6,403 nt of DNA, from positions 1 through 6,403 of the forward strand of contig JAFCEK010000049.1 in the NCBI GenBank assembly GCA_017609225.1, in the 5' to 3' direction. The stretch's first letter is position 1, and every line of letters begins with the position of its first letter. The notes under the pieces were generated by a model. The model worked only from the letters and a program-made list of their open reading frames with translations, did not search any database and was not told where the DNA came from. Of this stretch, positions 1-5,089 are shown piece after piece. The DNA is from Candidatus Aenigmatarchaeota archaeon (lineage in GTDB: Archaea; Aenigmatarchaeota; Aenigmatarchaeia; QMZP01). The position numbers and the translations under genes were made by a program.

Positions 1-440
1 TTGGCTTTTTCTTTCTTTGGCTTTTTTTCTGCTTCTTTCCCAGCTTCCTCTTTTGGCTTTTCCTTTGCTCCGAGAAGCTCCTCCAGGGGCTTTTCACCCT
101 GCTTTACAACCTTTACATTTACCTGGGTTATGTCCTGGGATATTGTGTTGCCTCTTACCGATTTCCTTTTTCTCATCCCCCTGCTTTTTGGATGGAATCC
201 CGGCGGAAATGCAAGAATTATCTTTTTTCTTGCACTGCCTTCCACATCCTTTCTCATGGGGAATCCGTCCTTGTCAGAGCCGCCTGTTATCTCCATCTCA
301 AATCCGTTAAGATCCATAACATTGCCTGAGAATTTATCTCCAATCTTTTTTCCTATAAGCCCTGACTGCTTCTGCTCAATTTCCTTCTGGTATGCCTTCC
401 TGCTCTTCGGGTCTGAAATCACAATCTTAAAGTTTGCCAT
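1..440 (-). CDS. rps6e: Ribosomal protein S6e, C-terminus cut by window edge
   Basis: Small-subunit ribosomal protein of the eukaryotic/archaeal S6e family, a component of the 30S particle. The reading frame runs off base 1, so 146 residues are visible and no stop is seen. Family hallmarks read from the translation: an N-terminal FKIVISDPK strand, LIGKKIGD at about 28-35, ITGGSDKDGFPMRKDV at 51-66, and the basic RKRKSVRGNTI stretch at 90-100. The S6e core ends near residue 120; beyond it lies a Lys/Glu-rich tail of at least 26 residues, which is a lineage-specific extension and probably disordered. The start is the ATG at 440-438, preceded by a strong GGAGGTGG Shine-Dalgarno at about 445-452. 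The leader upstream is long and can fold into hairpins, so translation may be controlled there (inference). The next gene upstream on the same strand is the M50 protease, 264 bp away, so S6e probably has its own promoter. Confidence 0.95.
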   Translation of the reverse strand, partial: MANFKIVISDPKSRKAYQKEIEQKQSGLIGKKIGDKFSGNVMDLNGFEMEITGGSDKDGFPMRKDVEGSARKKIILAFPPGFHPKSRGMRKRKSVRGNTISQDITQVNVKVVKQGEKPLEELLGAKEKPKEEAGKEAEKKPKKEKA

Positions 441-648
441 ATAAACCACCTCCGCATATTCAGCCAAATGACTGCTTTGCTATCAAACCGGAACTTAACA
501 GCTTTAGCAGTCACTTTTCTTACCTTCTCACTATACTGGTGGAGAAGGTCTTTATACACAATCGGTTTACAGAACCAGAGCTAAGCCCCCAGTTCTGCGC
601 AGCGATTCTGCCGGGTTATAGCTTAATTGGAACAAAGGGTTTATAAAT
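441..648 (-). promoter_or_regulatory. S6e promoter and structured leader
   Basis: There are two TATA-like candidates for S6e on the minus strand: TTTATAAA at 640-647, predicting a start near 617 and a leader of about 175 nt, and TATAAAG at 550-556, predicting a start near 527 and a leader of about 87 nt. The leader can form hairpins: 467-476 with 506-515 (10 bp, with an inner GCT/AGC pair at 479-481/500-502), 522-529 with 542-549 (8 bp perfect), and 570-575 with 592-597 (6 bp). In the first, the only non-Watson-Crick pair is G-U on the minus strand but A-C on the plus strand, which favours a minus-strand RNA. The Shine-Dalgarno GGAGGTGG ends five bases before the ATG. I do not recognise a known RNA family here. 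Confidence 0.5.
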
Positions 649-704
649 GTGATTTCCATCAATATATTCACTGTGGTTAACCAATATTGGAAACACATTT
701 CAAC

Positions 705-1943
705 TTAAACAAAAACAAACGGAATCGCAAAATTCAGGATCAGAACAACCAGTGCAAAATAGCCGAATATGTTTGCCGCTGTTTTTGCATGTGATGGCAC
801 AGCTTTCTGGAACAGAATCTCCCACATTCTGCCCCCGTCAAGCGGCTTTACAGGCAGAAGATTTACAAGCCCGACAAAGAAGTTTATCAGGAACAGGAAG
901 CCAAGCAGGCCTATGGTAAAGTTTATTGCGCCCGCGTACGGCTTTAAGCCTGCCTTTAAATCCCTTGCATCAAATATCTGGCTTATGCCAATAAAACCAC
1001 CTGATTCATTGTCAGGCCTTTCCGCTGTCCGTAAACTAAAAGTTTTGTTTTCCCTTATTTCACCCTTTTCATAAACAACAGTGTAAACAGTTATTGTTTT
1101 GTTTGCGCCTATGCTGTCCAGCGCAACCCGCAAATCACCAGAATCCAAAACAGTGTAATTGTTTATTCCAACAATTACTCCTGTCAGATTGACCTGCTCA
1201 GCAGGATAATCCTTTATCAGGGCATTGTAGCCCACACCCACAGGCATATAGATACCTGAAAACCCGTATGATAAGACAAGCACTGAAACCCCTGCAAGCA
1301 TAAAGTTCGCAAAGCTGCCTGCAGCAAAAACCCTGAGCTGCTGCATTGGCTTCTTCTTTTCAAGCTGCTTTTCATCCAGGTCAACAAATGCCAGGGGAAT
1401 CACAAGCAGCGCACCCCATCCAAGGCTTTTTATCCTGCCTTTCTCGCTTGCTGCGATAATGCCATGAAGCCCCTCATGAACAACAACAAGCAGTGCTATT
1501 GAGATTATCCAGTACCAGAAAGGCACAGCAAAATAGCCGGGCCCAACACTGGCTTCCTGGGATATTGTAGGAACAAGAAACCCTGCACCTATTTTTATGG
1601 CACCTGAAACAAGCAGAAAAAGCTGGAAAACCAGCATTGCAACAACAGCAAGCGATGCCACAAAACCAACAGCAACACCAACTGTTCCAAGCGCCTTCCA
1701 AAACCTTGGAAACCTTTCACCTGTTTTTATAAGAAATTTTTTGCCGAATTTTGTCCTCCTGAGAAAAACCACAAACTCTCTTTTCATGTTTTTTCTGTCC
1801 CTGTAAAACAGGGCAGCAAGAATATCAATAAACAGCAGCGAGCTCATGCCATAAAAATCCAGGGAACCAGTGAAAAAACCCCAGACTATCAAAACAGCAG
1901 CAGCCGGAAATACAAGTCCTGCAAAAATGCTTTTATATACCAT
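705..1943 (-). CDS. Site-2-type intramembrane zinc metalloprotease (M50)
   Basis: Membrane-embedded protease of the M50/S2P family, which cleaves substrates within or near their transmembrane segment; the substrate cannot be told from the sequence. With the start chosen here it has 412 residues. The zinc motif HEGLH lies at 156-160 (H156, E157, H160) inside a hydrophobic segment, and the third zinc ligand is in the LDGG motif at 368-371 (D369). A conserved RVFAAGSFANF stretch spans about 204-214. Residues of about 231-325 form a soluble PDZ-like insert between the two catalytic motifs. Further hydrophobic segments lie at about 5-25, 33-47, 86-113, 212-230, 341-363 and 392-412. The open frame continues up to a TTG at 2018, but I prefer the ATG at 1943-1941: a TATA-like TATTTAAG (about 1966-1973) sits about 25 bp before it, as in a leaderless archaeal mRNA, and there is no Shine-Dalgarno. 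It stands alone, divergent from the histone-like gene. Confidence 0.92.
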   Translation of the reverse strand: MVYKSIFAGLVFPAAAVLIVWGFFTGSLDFYGMSSLLFIDILAALFYRDRKNMKREFVVFLRRTKFGKKFLIKTGERFPRFWKALGTVGVAVGFVASLAVVAMLVFQLFLLVSGAIKIGAGFLVPTISQEASVGPGYFAVPFWYWIISIALLVVVHEGLHGIIAASEKGRIKSLGWGALLVIPLAFVDLDEKQLEKKKPMQQLRVFAAGSFANFMLAGVSVLVLSYGFSGIYMPVGVGYNALIKDYPAEQVNLTGVIVGINNYTVLDSGDLRVALDSIGANKTITVYTVVYEKGEIRENKTFSLRTAERPDNESGGFIGISQIFDARDLKAGLKPYAGAINFTIGLLGFLFLINFFVGLVNLLPVKPLDGGRMWEILFQKAVPSHAKTAANIFGYFALVVLILNFAIPFVFV

Positions 1944-1964
1944 AAGAATAATTCTGCTGGTTGG

Positions 1965-2031
1965 CTTAAATAGATTAATAATCTGGATAATGGAACAGAT
2001 AAACTTAACAAAATCCAAACACTTATAAATC
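1965..2031 (-). promoter_or_regulatory. Candidate promoters of the M50 protease gene
   Basis: Two minus-strand TATA-like boxes lie upstream of the protease: ATTTATAAG at about 2023-2031 and TATTTAAG at about 1966-1973. The nearer one is about 25 bp from the ATG at 1943 and would give a leaderless transcript. The farther one would start an mRNA near 2000, downstream of the TTG at 2018, so neither favours use of that TTG. Confidence 0.4.
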
Positions 2032-2059
2032 TCTTATTTAATTATATAACTATACTATT

Positions 2060-2122
2060 AATTAATTAAATAAAGACCGCTCTGATGTATGCTGTTAATA
2101 GCAGAGCTAAAAACAGGAGGTG
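2060..2122 (+). promoter_or_regulatory. Promoter, 5' hairpin and SD of the histone-like gene
   Basis: An AT-rich run containing TTAAATAAAG at about 2065-2074 is the best TATA candidate. It is followed by an inverted repeat, GCTCTG at 2079-2084 and CAGAGC at 2102-2107, just ahead of a strong Shine-Dalgarno GGAGGTG at 2116-2122. Depending on the transcription start, the inverted repeat is either a small 5'-UTR hairpin or a DNA palindrome close to the start site that a dimeric regulator could bind. Which one applies cannot be decided from the sequence. Confidence 0.4.
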
Positions 2123-2128
2123 TTTGAT

Positions 2129-2617
2129 ATGGCAGTTGATACAGAAACTCCGAAAGAGACAGAAGAAAAGCAGGAGGAAGCGAAAACAGAGGAAGCCAAG
2201 CCGGAAGAGCAGAAAGAAGAGAAAACAAAAGCAGAGATAGACGAGGGAGATATAACAGAAGAGGAAGAAGAGAAAATGAAGCTTCCCTTTCCCACAGCAG
2301 CTGTTGTCAGGATAATGAAGGCAAACATGGACAGCGAGAAGATGATAAAAAAGGATGTTAAGATAGCAATGAACAAATGGCTTGGAGAGATATGCGCCCA
2401 GGTTGCAAGAGAAATGAACAAATTCCCTTATGTGATGATGCACCTGAATGAGTTCAATGAAGGCAAAAGGGTTTTTGATGACCTGGCAAACTTCCACAAG
2501 GAGAAGGAAAGAATACTTGCACATTTTGAAGCCATAAAAAAGGACATAGAAAGGCTTGAAAGGGATTTGGGCAAGGTAGAGGAAGAGGTAATCACAGCAG
2601 AAAACGCAAAGGAGTGA
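2129..2617 (+). CDS. Histone-fold-like protein with acidic N-tail and helical C-tail
   Basis: A 162-residue cytoplasmic protein in three parts. Residues 1-50 are a low-complexity Glu/Lys tail with clear excess negative charge, likely disordered. Residues about 52-100 resemble the first part of an archaeal histone such as HMfB: an LPFPTAAVVRIMK helix (Arg61 aligns with the conserved Arg of the family GRIIK motif), a short loop, then a long helix beginning KKDVKIAMNKWLGEI, like the DARITLAKILEEMG helix. The third part (about 105-155) departs from the family: no RKT loop is visible, and instead of a short third helix there is a long charged helix with coiled-coil character ending KKDIERLERDLGKVEEE. 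A DNA-binding, chromatin-like role is inferred. The start is the ATG at 2129, six bases after GGAGGTG; an in-frame GTG at 2120 overlaps that SD and is unlikely. The histone assignment is by eye; a helical coiled-coil protein of another family remains possible. Confidence 0.6.
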   Translation: MAVDTETPKETEEKQEEAKTEEAKPEEQKEEKTKAEIDEGDITEEEEEKMKLPFPTAAVVRIMKANMDSEKMIKKDVKIAMNKWLGEICAQVAREMNKFPYVMMHLNEFNEGKRVFDDLANFHKEKERILAHFEAIKKDIERLERDLGKVEEEVITAENAKE

Positions 2618-2863
2618 TTATATCTCTTCTTCCAAAACACTGGTTTTACACTGGCAAAGCACAGAAGCTGCTGCTGATACAAAATTCAGTATTTGCCTAG
2701 AATCCGTATCCAATCCGTCATTGCCTATCTTTGCATAATACACGCCATCCTTTATTTCTCCTTCTAATTTATGCCCAACCCCTGCCAGGGCTGTATTTAT
2801 AGCTTTTTCATCTTCTGGCATAAACTGCGTGCCATCCCTTTTCATTATTGCAACATATACCAT
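2618..2863 (-). CDS. Small protein of unknown function (81 aa)
   Basis: I do not recognise this protein. It has 81 residues, no membrane segment and no signal peptide. Short strands (VYVAIMKRDG at the start, DGVYYAKIGNDG near 39-50) and two probable helices (EDEKAINTALAGVG at about 17-30; SRQILNFVSAAASVL at about 55-69) suggest a compact alpha/beta fold. Two cysteines lie close together in LCQCK near the C-terminus; that is one CxC only, so a metal site is not supported. The start is the ATG at 2863-2861. No SD is present, but a TTTTTATTTA box at 2882-2891 lies about 25 bp upstream, as for a leaderless mRNA. Its TAA directly abuts the TGA of the convergent histone-like gene. The frame uses codons like its neighbours and has its own promoter-like box, so it is probably a real gene. 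Confidence 0.7.
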   Translation of the reverse strand: MVYVAIMKRDGTQFMPEDEKAINTALAGVGHKLEGEIKDGVYYAKIGNDGLDTDSRQILNFVSAAASVLCQCKTSVLEEEI

Positions 2864-2881
2864 ATTATCAGTTTGTTATGG

Positions 2882-2891
2882 TAAATAAAAA
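2882..2891 (-). promoter_or_regulatory. TATA-like box of the 81-aa gene / T-rich end of the tRNA
   Basis: On the minus strand TTTTTATTTA follows the tRNA 3' end by six bases and precedes the ATG of the small orphan gene by about 25 bp. It can serve as a leaderless promoter for that gene, and its T-run could also terminate the tRNA transcript. Both roles are inferred from position. Confidence 0.4.
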
Positions 2892-2929
2892 TTTTAATGC
2901 GGGGGCTGGGATTTGAACCCAGGAAGGCA

Positions 2930-2974
2930 TTGCTCATCTCTTTGCATGCTTCTTTCATGTTTTGCAAAGAAGCT
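2930..2974 (-). other. Candidate intron in the tRNA-Leu variable arm
   Basis: The variable region is about 60 nt instead of about 15. The insert closes on a long helix, 2972-2962 with 2945-2935 (11 positions, one mismatch, two G-U; the core TCTTTGCA/TGCAAAGA is perfect). This is flanked by a 4-bp helix GCTT/GAGC and three-base bulges AGA (2976-2974 region) and AAT (2931-2929), much like the helix-bulge part of an archaeal splicing motif. The outer exon helix is poor. Cutting within the bulges leaves a variable arm reading TGGCTTAGTGCCTTC, which closely resembles an ordinary archaeal tRNA-Leu. Exact borders are uncertain by a few bases. Confidence 0.5.
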
Positions 2975-3014
2975 CTAAGCCACTAGCTCCTTAGGCTAGC
3001 CCCTCTAGTCCAGG

Positions 3015-3115
3015 GCCAACAAGAGAGCAGCCAGTGCTGCATATGGCTGTGTTTGACCGTTCCCAAGCCTTCTTTTATGTTTTTCGGTATTAAACATGGT
3101 TCCCAAAGAAAGGCT
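3015..3115 (-). other. Candidate intron in the tRNA-Leu D-loop
   Basis: About 101 nt separate the D-loop start AAG (3118-3116) from its continuation CCTGGACTAGA (3014-3004). The ends are brought together by CAAGAG (3119-3114) pairing with CTCTTG (3025-3020), followed by a TT bulge and CC/GG pairs, a relaxed version of a splicing motif. Inside are two further hairpins: 3113-3105 with 3076-3068, topped by ATGTTT/AAACAT (3097-3092/3082-3077), and CAGCCA/TGGCTG (3049-3044/3033-3028). A competing fold pairs CCCAAG (3121-3116) with CTTGGG (3067-3062). I see no protein-coding capacity. Borders are approximate. Confidence 0.45.
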
Positions 3116-3179
3116 CTTGGGTACCCCCGCATGCCAACATTCTTTATTGGGTTTTTTGCATTAATAACTTAAATTTGTT

Positions 3180-4007
3180 TCAGCAGTATGAGAAAACCTT
3201 CAATCCCGCATAAACAGATGAAAAGACAATACCCAATTTTCCCAGTGCATTCCAGAAGCTGCCTGTTGAAACTATATATCTTCTTATCATGTTTTTTGCA
3301 AGCCATGCCTTGGGCATTGAATATCTTGTGTTTATATAGCTGATGACATCAGCATATGAATTTATAAACCTCTGCCTTATCCAGTCATTCATCAAAGCAA
3401 GCGGAACATATTCATACTCTGTTTTTATTTCTCCCTTCTTAATTTCCTTCAAAAAGGAGTCAAGTCCGGCATCCCTTGCTATATTCCTTGCATATCCTAT
3501 CATTTCCAGGGAATGTGCATCAGAGCCAGCAACCATTGGCATGCCTGAACCTTCAGCCTTTTTCCTGGTGAACCAGTTTGAAACCCTGTCAAGGCTCAGT
3601 GCATTGAAAACCTCAACAGCATCTGCCTTAAGGAAAAGGTCTTTGATGCCAAAGCCCCTCATATCATAGGGATGCACAGCAACAGCAATCCCTCCCTGCT
3701 CATGCACAAGGTCAATGGTTTCAGGAACAGAAAGCCCGTTCTTTATATGCTCAGAAATCCCGAGCGCTGTTACATGTCCCTGCCTTGTTTCAATCTCCTC
3801 TCCCGGAATAAAAACAATATCCTGGTTTTTTGCCTCTTTCTTTGCCCTTTCCCAGGATTTTGTGTTTCCATGGTCTGTTACAGCTATGCCTGAGAGGCCT
3901 ATTGATTTTGCCTTTCTTATCACATCCTCAGGGGAAGGAAGCCCCTCCCAGGGTATCTTGGTTCCCCTGGAATAATATGTATGGCAGTGTATTTCAAATG
4001 CATGCAT
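3180..4007 (-). CDS. PHP-domain metal-dependent phosphoesterase
   Basis: A 275-residue protein of the PHP (polymerase and histidinol phosphatase) family; single-domain members such as YciV/TrpH hydrolyse phosphoesters of nucleotides or RNA 5' ends using bound metals. Visible metal-site motifs: HCHTYYS at 7-13, TDHGN at 44-48, GEEIE at 69-73, H78, HPY at 112-114 and GSDAH at 161-165, all in family order and intact, so the enzyme should be active. Residues 1-190 cover the PHP barrel. The last 80 or so (about 195-275) are an extra region rich in Trp, Tyr, Arg and hydrophobics with no motif I can name; the final 25 residues could contact a membrane or partner. The start is the ATG at 4007-4005, preceded by AAGGTG. 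A TTTAAAT box near 4058-4064 would give a short leader. It is divergent from the prenyltransferase. The substrate is unknown; an RNA or nucleotide is the best family-based guess. Confidence 0.88.
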   Translation of the reverse strand: MHAFEIHCHTYYSRGTKIPWEGLPSPEDVIRKAKSIGLSGIAVTDHGNTKSWERAKKEAKNQDIVFIPGEEIETRQGHVTALGISEHIKNGLSVPETIDLVHEQGGIAVAVHPYDMRGFGIKDLFLKADAVEVFNALSLDRVSNWFTRKKAEGSGMPMVAGSDAHSLEMIGYARNIARDAGLDSFLKEIKKGEIKTEYEYVPLALMNDWIRQRFINSYADVISYINTRYSMPKAWLAKNMIRRYIVSTGSFWNALGKLGIVFSSVYAGLKVFSYC

Positions 4008-4056
4008 TCATAACACCTTATATTTGGCTGGTAGTACCAAAATTATTGGTCAAACA

Positions 4057-4139
4057 AATTTAAATCTTTGGATAAAATAAGCTCACAGGGGATTTATGGT
4101 TTATATATAACATCATAAAAATATTACTTATATCAGTGG
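4057..4139. promoter_or_regulatory. Divergent promoter region, PHP gene and cis-prenyltransferase
   Basis: On the minus strand GATTTAAAT at about 4057-4065 is a TATA candidate for the PHP gene, predicting a start near 4035 and a short leader carrying AAGGTG. On the plus strand TTTATATATAA at 4100-4110 predicts a start near 4131, about 13 nt before the prenyltransferase ATG at 4144; only a weak GTGG at 4136-4139 could act as SD. The two promoters face away from each other. Confidence 0.5.
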
Positions 4140-4143
4140 TTTT

Positions 4144-4854
4144 ATGAAGGCACCTGAACATATTGGAATAATACCTGATGGAAACAGAAGATGCGCCAGG
4201 CGTCTGCTCAGGCAGCCATGGAAAGGTCATGAATGGGGCGTTTCCAAGGTAAAGAAGATTTTTGACTGGGCAAAGAATTTGGGCGTGAAATCCATAACCT
4301 TTTATGCGCTTTCTCTGGAAAACATGGAAAAAAGGCCAAAAAGGGAGATAAACTACCTTTTCAGACTTGCAAGGAAAGAGGTAAGGGATATTATAATAAA
4401 CAGGAGTAATTTTGTGCATAAAAACAGGATAAAGATTATATTTTTTGGAAACCTGGAAAGGATTCCTGAAGACCTGCAAAGCGACATGAAGAAGGCAATG
4501 GAAATAACAAGAAATTACAAAAATTATACAATCAATTTCGCGATAGCATATGGAGGAAGGCAGGAGATAGTGGATGCATGCAGAAAAATAGCACTGGATA
4601 TTAACTCAGGAAGATTAAAACCAGAGGATGTGAATGAGGCTGTTATAAGGCACAACCTCCAGACAAATGGTTCAGGAGACCCTGACCTGATAATAAGAAC
4701 AGGCGGGGAGGAGAGGTTAAGCAATTTCCTGCTTTTTCAGTCAGCATACTCTGAGCTTGTTTTTCTAAAAACCCTTTGGCCTGAACTCAAAAAAGAGGAA
4801 TTCATAAATGCAATAAAGGCATATTCCGAAAGGGAGAGAAGGTTCGGGAGATAA
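4144..4854 (+). CDS. uppS: cis-prenyltransferase (UPP / dehydrodolichyl diphosphate synthase family)
   Basis: Enzyme that adds isopentenyl diphosphate units in cis to an allylic starter, making the long polyprenyl diphosphate used as glycan carrier lipid (dolichol type in archaea). It is peripheral to the membrane. At 236 residues it has normal family length. Conserved regions in order: HIGIIPDGNRR at 6-16 with catalytic Asp12, GHEWG at 28-32, ITFYALSLENMEKRP at 51-65, NFAIAYGGRQEIVDA at 131-145, and DLIIRTGGEERLSNFLLFQ at 181-199 followed by AYSELVF and LWPE, supplying the Arg185, Arg191, Ser193 and Glu204 expected to bind diphosphate and metal. Odd point: the usual RRWA just after the catalytic motif reads RRCA (Cys17 for Trp), and the following loop is LLRQPWKGH. 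The start ATG at 4144 puts the first conserved motif at residue 6. It is monocistronic; the next gene, aEF1A, is 437 bp away. Confidence 0.94.
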   Translation: MKAPEHIGIIPDGNRRCARRLLRQPWKGHEWGVSKVKKIFDWAKNLGVKSITFYALSLENMEKRPKREINYLFRLARKEVRDIIINRSNFVHKNRIKIIFFGNLERIPEDLQSDMKKAMEITRNYKNYTINFAIAYGGRQEIVDACRKIALDINSGRLKPEDVNEAVIRHNLQTNGSGDPDLIIRTGGEERLSNFLLFQSAYSELVFLKTLWPELKKEEFINAIKAYSERERRFGR

Positions 4855-4895
4855 CAGCTAAACCTTTTCAGTTACCTCCACGATTCTTTAACAGC

Positions 4896-4963
4896 CGGAA
4901 AAGCTTTACCAAAAACAGGGACTCCAAAGGAGCCCTAAAGCTTTTCAGGTAATTTAAACCATT
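4896..4963 (+). repeat. 68-nt direct repeat, copy 1, foldable
   Basis: First of two copies, with a period of 79 bases. It has a nested inverted-repeat design: GAAAAGCTTT (4898-4907) is a perfect 10-bp complement of AAAGCTTTTC, which follows the inner hairpin. The inner hairpin is AGGG-A-CTCC, loop AAA, GGAG-CCCT at about 4917-4936, with one bulged A. A degenerate fragment resembling the copy's 3' half (AAACCTTTTCAGTTACC) precedes it at about 4859-4876. It is non-coding. Confidence 0.9.
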
Positions 4964-4974
4964 GGGTAATTGGA

Positions 4975-5042
4975 CGGAAAACCTTTACCAAAAACAGGGA
5001 CTCCAAAGGAGCCCTAAAGCTTTTCAGGTAATTTAAACCATT
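4975..5042 (+). repeat. 68-nt direct repeat, copy 2
   Basis: It is identical to copy 1 except at one base: C at 4982 instead of G at 4903, which breaks one pair of the outer 10-bp stem. The copies are separated by 11 bases (4964-4974). The repeat's opening, GGAAAACCTTTA, recurs at 5053-5064 as the BRE/TATA of the aEF1A promoter, so the repeats look like promoter-proximal duplications in which the TATA was lost (ACC in place of TAA). Confidence 0.9.
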
Positions 5043-5052
5043 ATTTACTGCA

Positions 5053-5068
5053 GGAAAACCTTTATAAA
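5053..5068 (+). promoter_or_regulatory. Strong BRE/TATA promoter of aEF1A
   Basis: GGAAAACC (5053-5060) directly followed by TTTATAAA (5061-5068) is a textbook archaeal BRE plus TATA box. It predicts a transcription start near 5090 and hence a leader of about 200 nt before the aEF1A start codon, unusually long for an archaeal mRNA. Downstream there is a repeated ATGCATAA (about 5075-5082 and 5087-5094) around the predicted start. Confidence 0.8.
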
Positions 5069-5089
5069 CCAAATATGCATAAATTATGC

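Larger units (their letters stand above)
2898..3130 (-). tRNA. tRNA-Leu-like gene, apparent AAG anticodon, interrupted twice
   Basis: The ends are unmistakably tRNA. A 7-bp acceptor, GCGGGGG (3130-3124) with CCCCCGC (2905-2899), is followed by discriminator A at 2898 with no encoded CCA. The T-arm is CTGGG-TTCAAAT-CCCAG (2922-2906). Inside, U8 and A9 are followed by D-stem CCC (3121-3119) with GGG (3003-3001), and the D-loop parts AAG and CCTGGACTAGA carry G18-G19 (3011-3010). The anticodon arm is CTAGC-CTAAGGA-GCTAG (2999-2983), a 5-bp stem and 7-nt loop with C32, U33, G37 and A38, which reads anticodon AAG at 2992-2990. A class II variable arm with GGC/GCC stem (2981-2979, 2928-2926), A73 and G15-C48 fit leucine. 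These parts join to an 87-nt tRNA-Leu only if about 101 nt are removed from the D-loop and about 45 nt from the variable arm, so both insertions are called introns. Splicing is inferred; a degenerate tRNA is the alternative. Confidence 0.8.

Noticed and set aside
1..444. Plus-strand open frame over S6e
   Set aside because: It is a shadow of the S6e coding strand: Phe/Ser/Pro-rich with no recognisable domain.
434..646. Plus-strand 70-codon frame between S6e and the protease
   Set aside because: There is no SD or suitable promoter, the composition is unlike that of the real genes, and it overlaps the S6e promoter and leader.
2066..2524. Long minus-strand open frame opposite the histone-like gene
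   Set aside because: It is a Cys/Phe/Leu-rich translation with no domain, antisense to a well-supported gene with a strong SD.
2991..3000. Short 16-nt anticodon-region intron suggested by AGCC/GGCT helix with bulges TAA and TAG
   Set aside because: Splicing there would give an anticodon loop without U33, whereas the unspliced sequence already forms a perfect 5-bp/7-nt arm.
2898..3130. tmRNA, SRP RNA or RNase P RNA
   Set aside because: The ends match a tRNA and a full tRNA-Leu can be assembled. The SRP helix 8 motif, RNase P conserved segments and a tmRNA tag frame are not visible.
4896..5042. CRISPR-like array (two repeats with a spacer)
   Set aside because: There are only two full copies, the repeat is 68 nt, the spacer is 11 nt and there is no cas gene; it is a tandem duplication.
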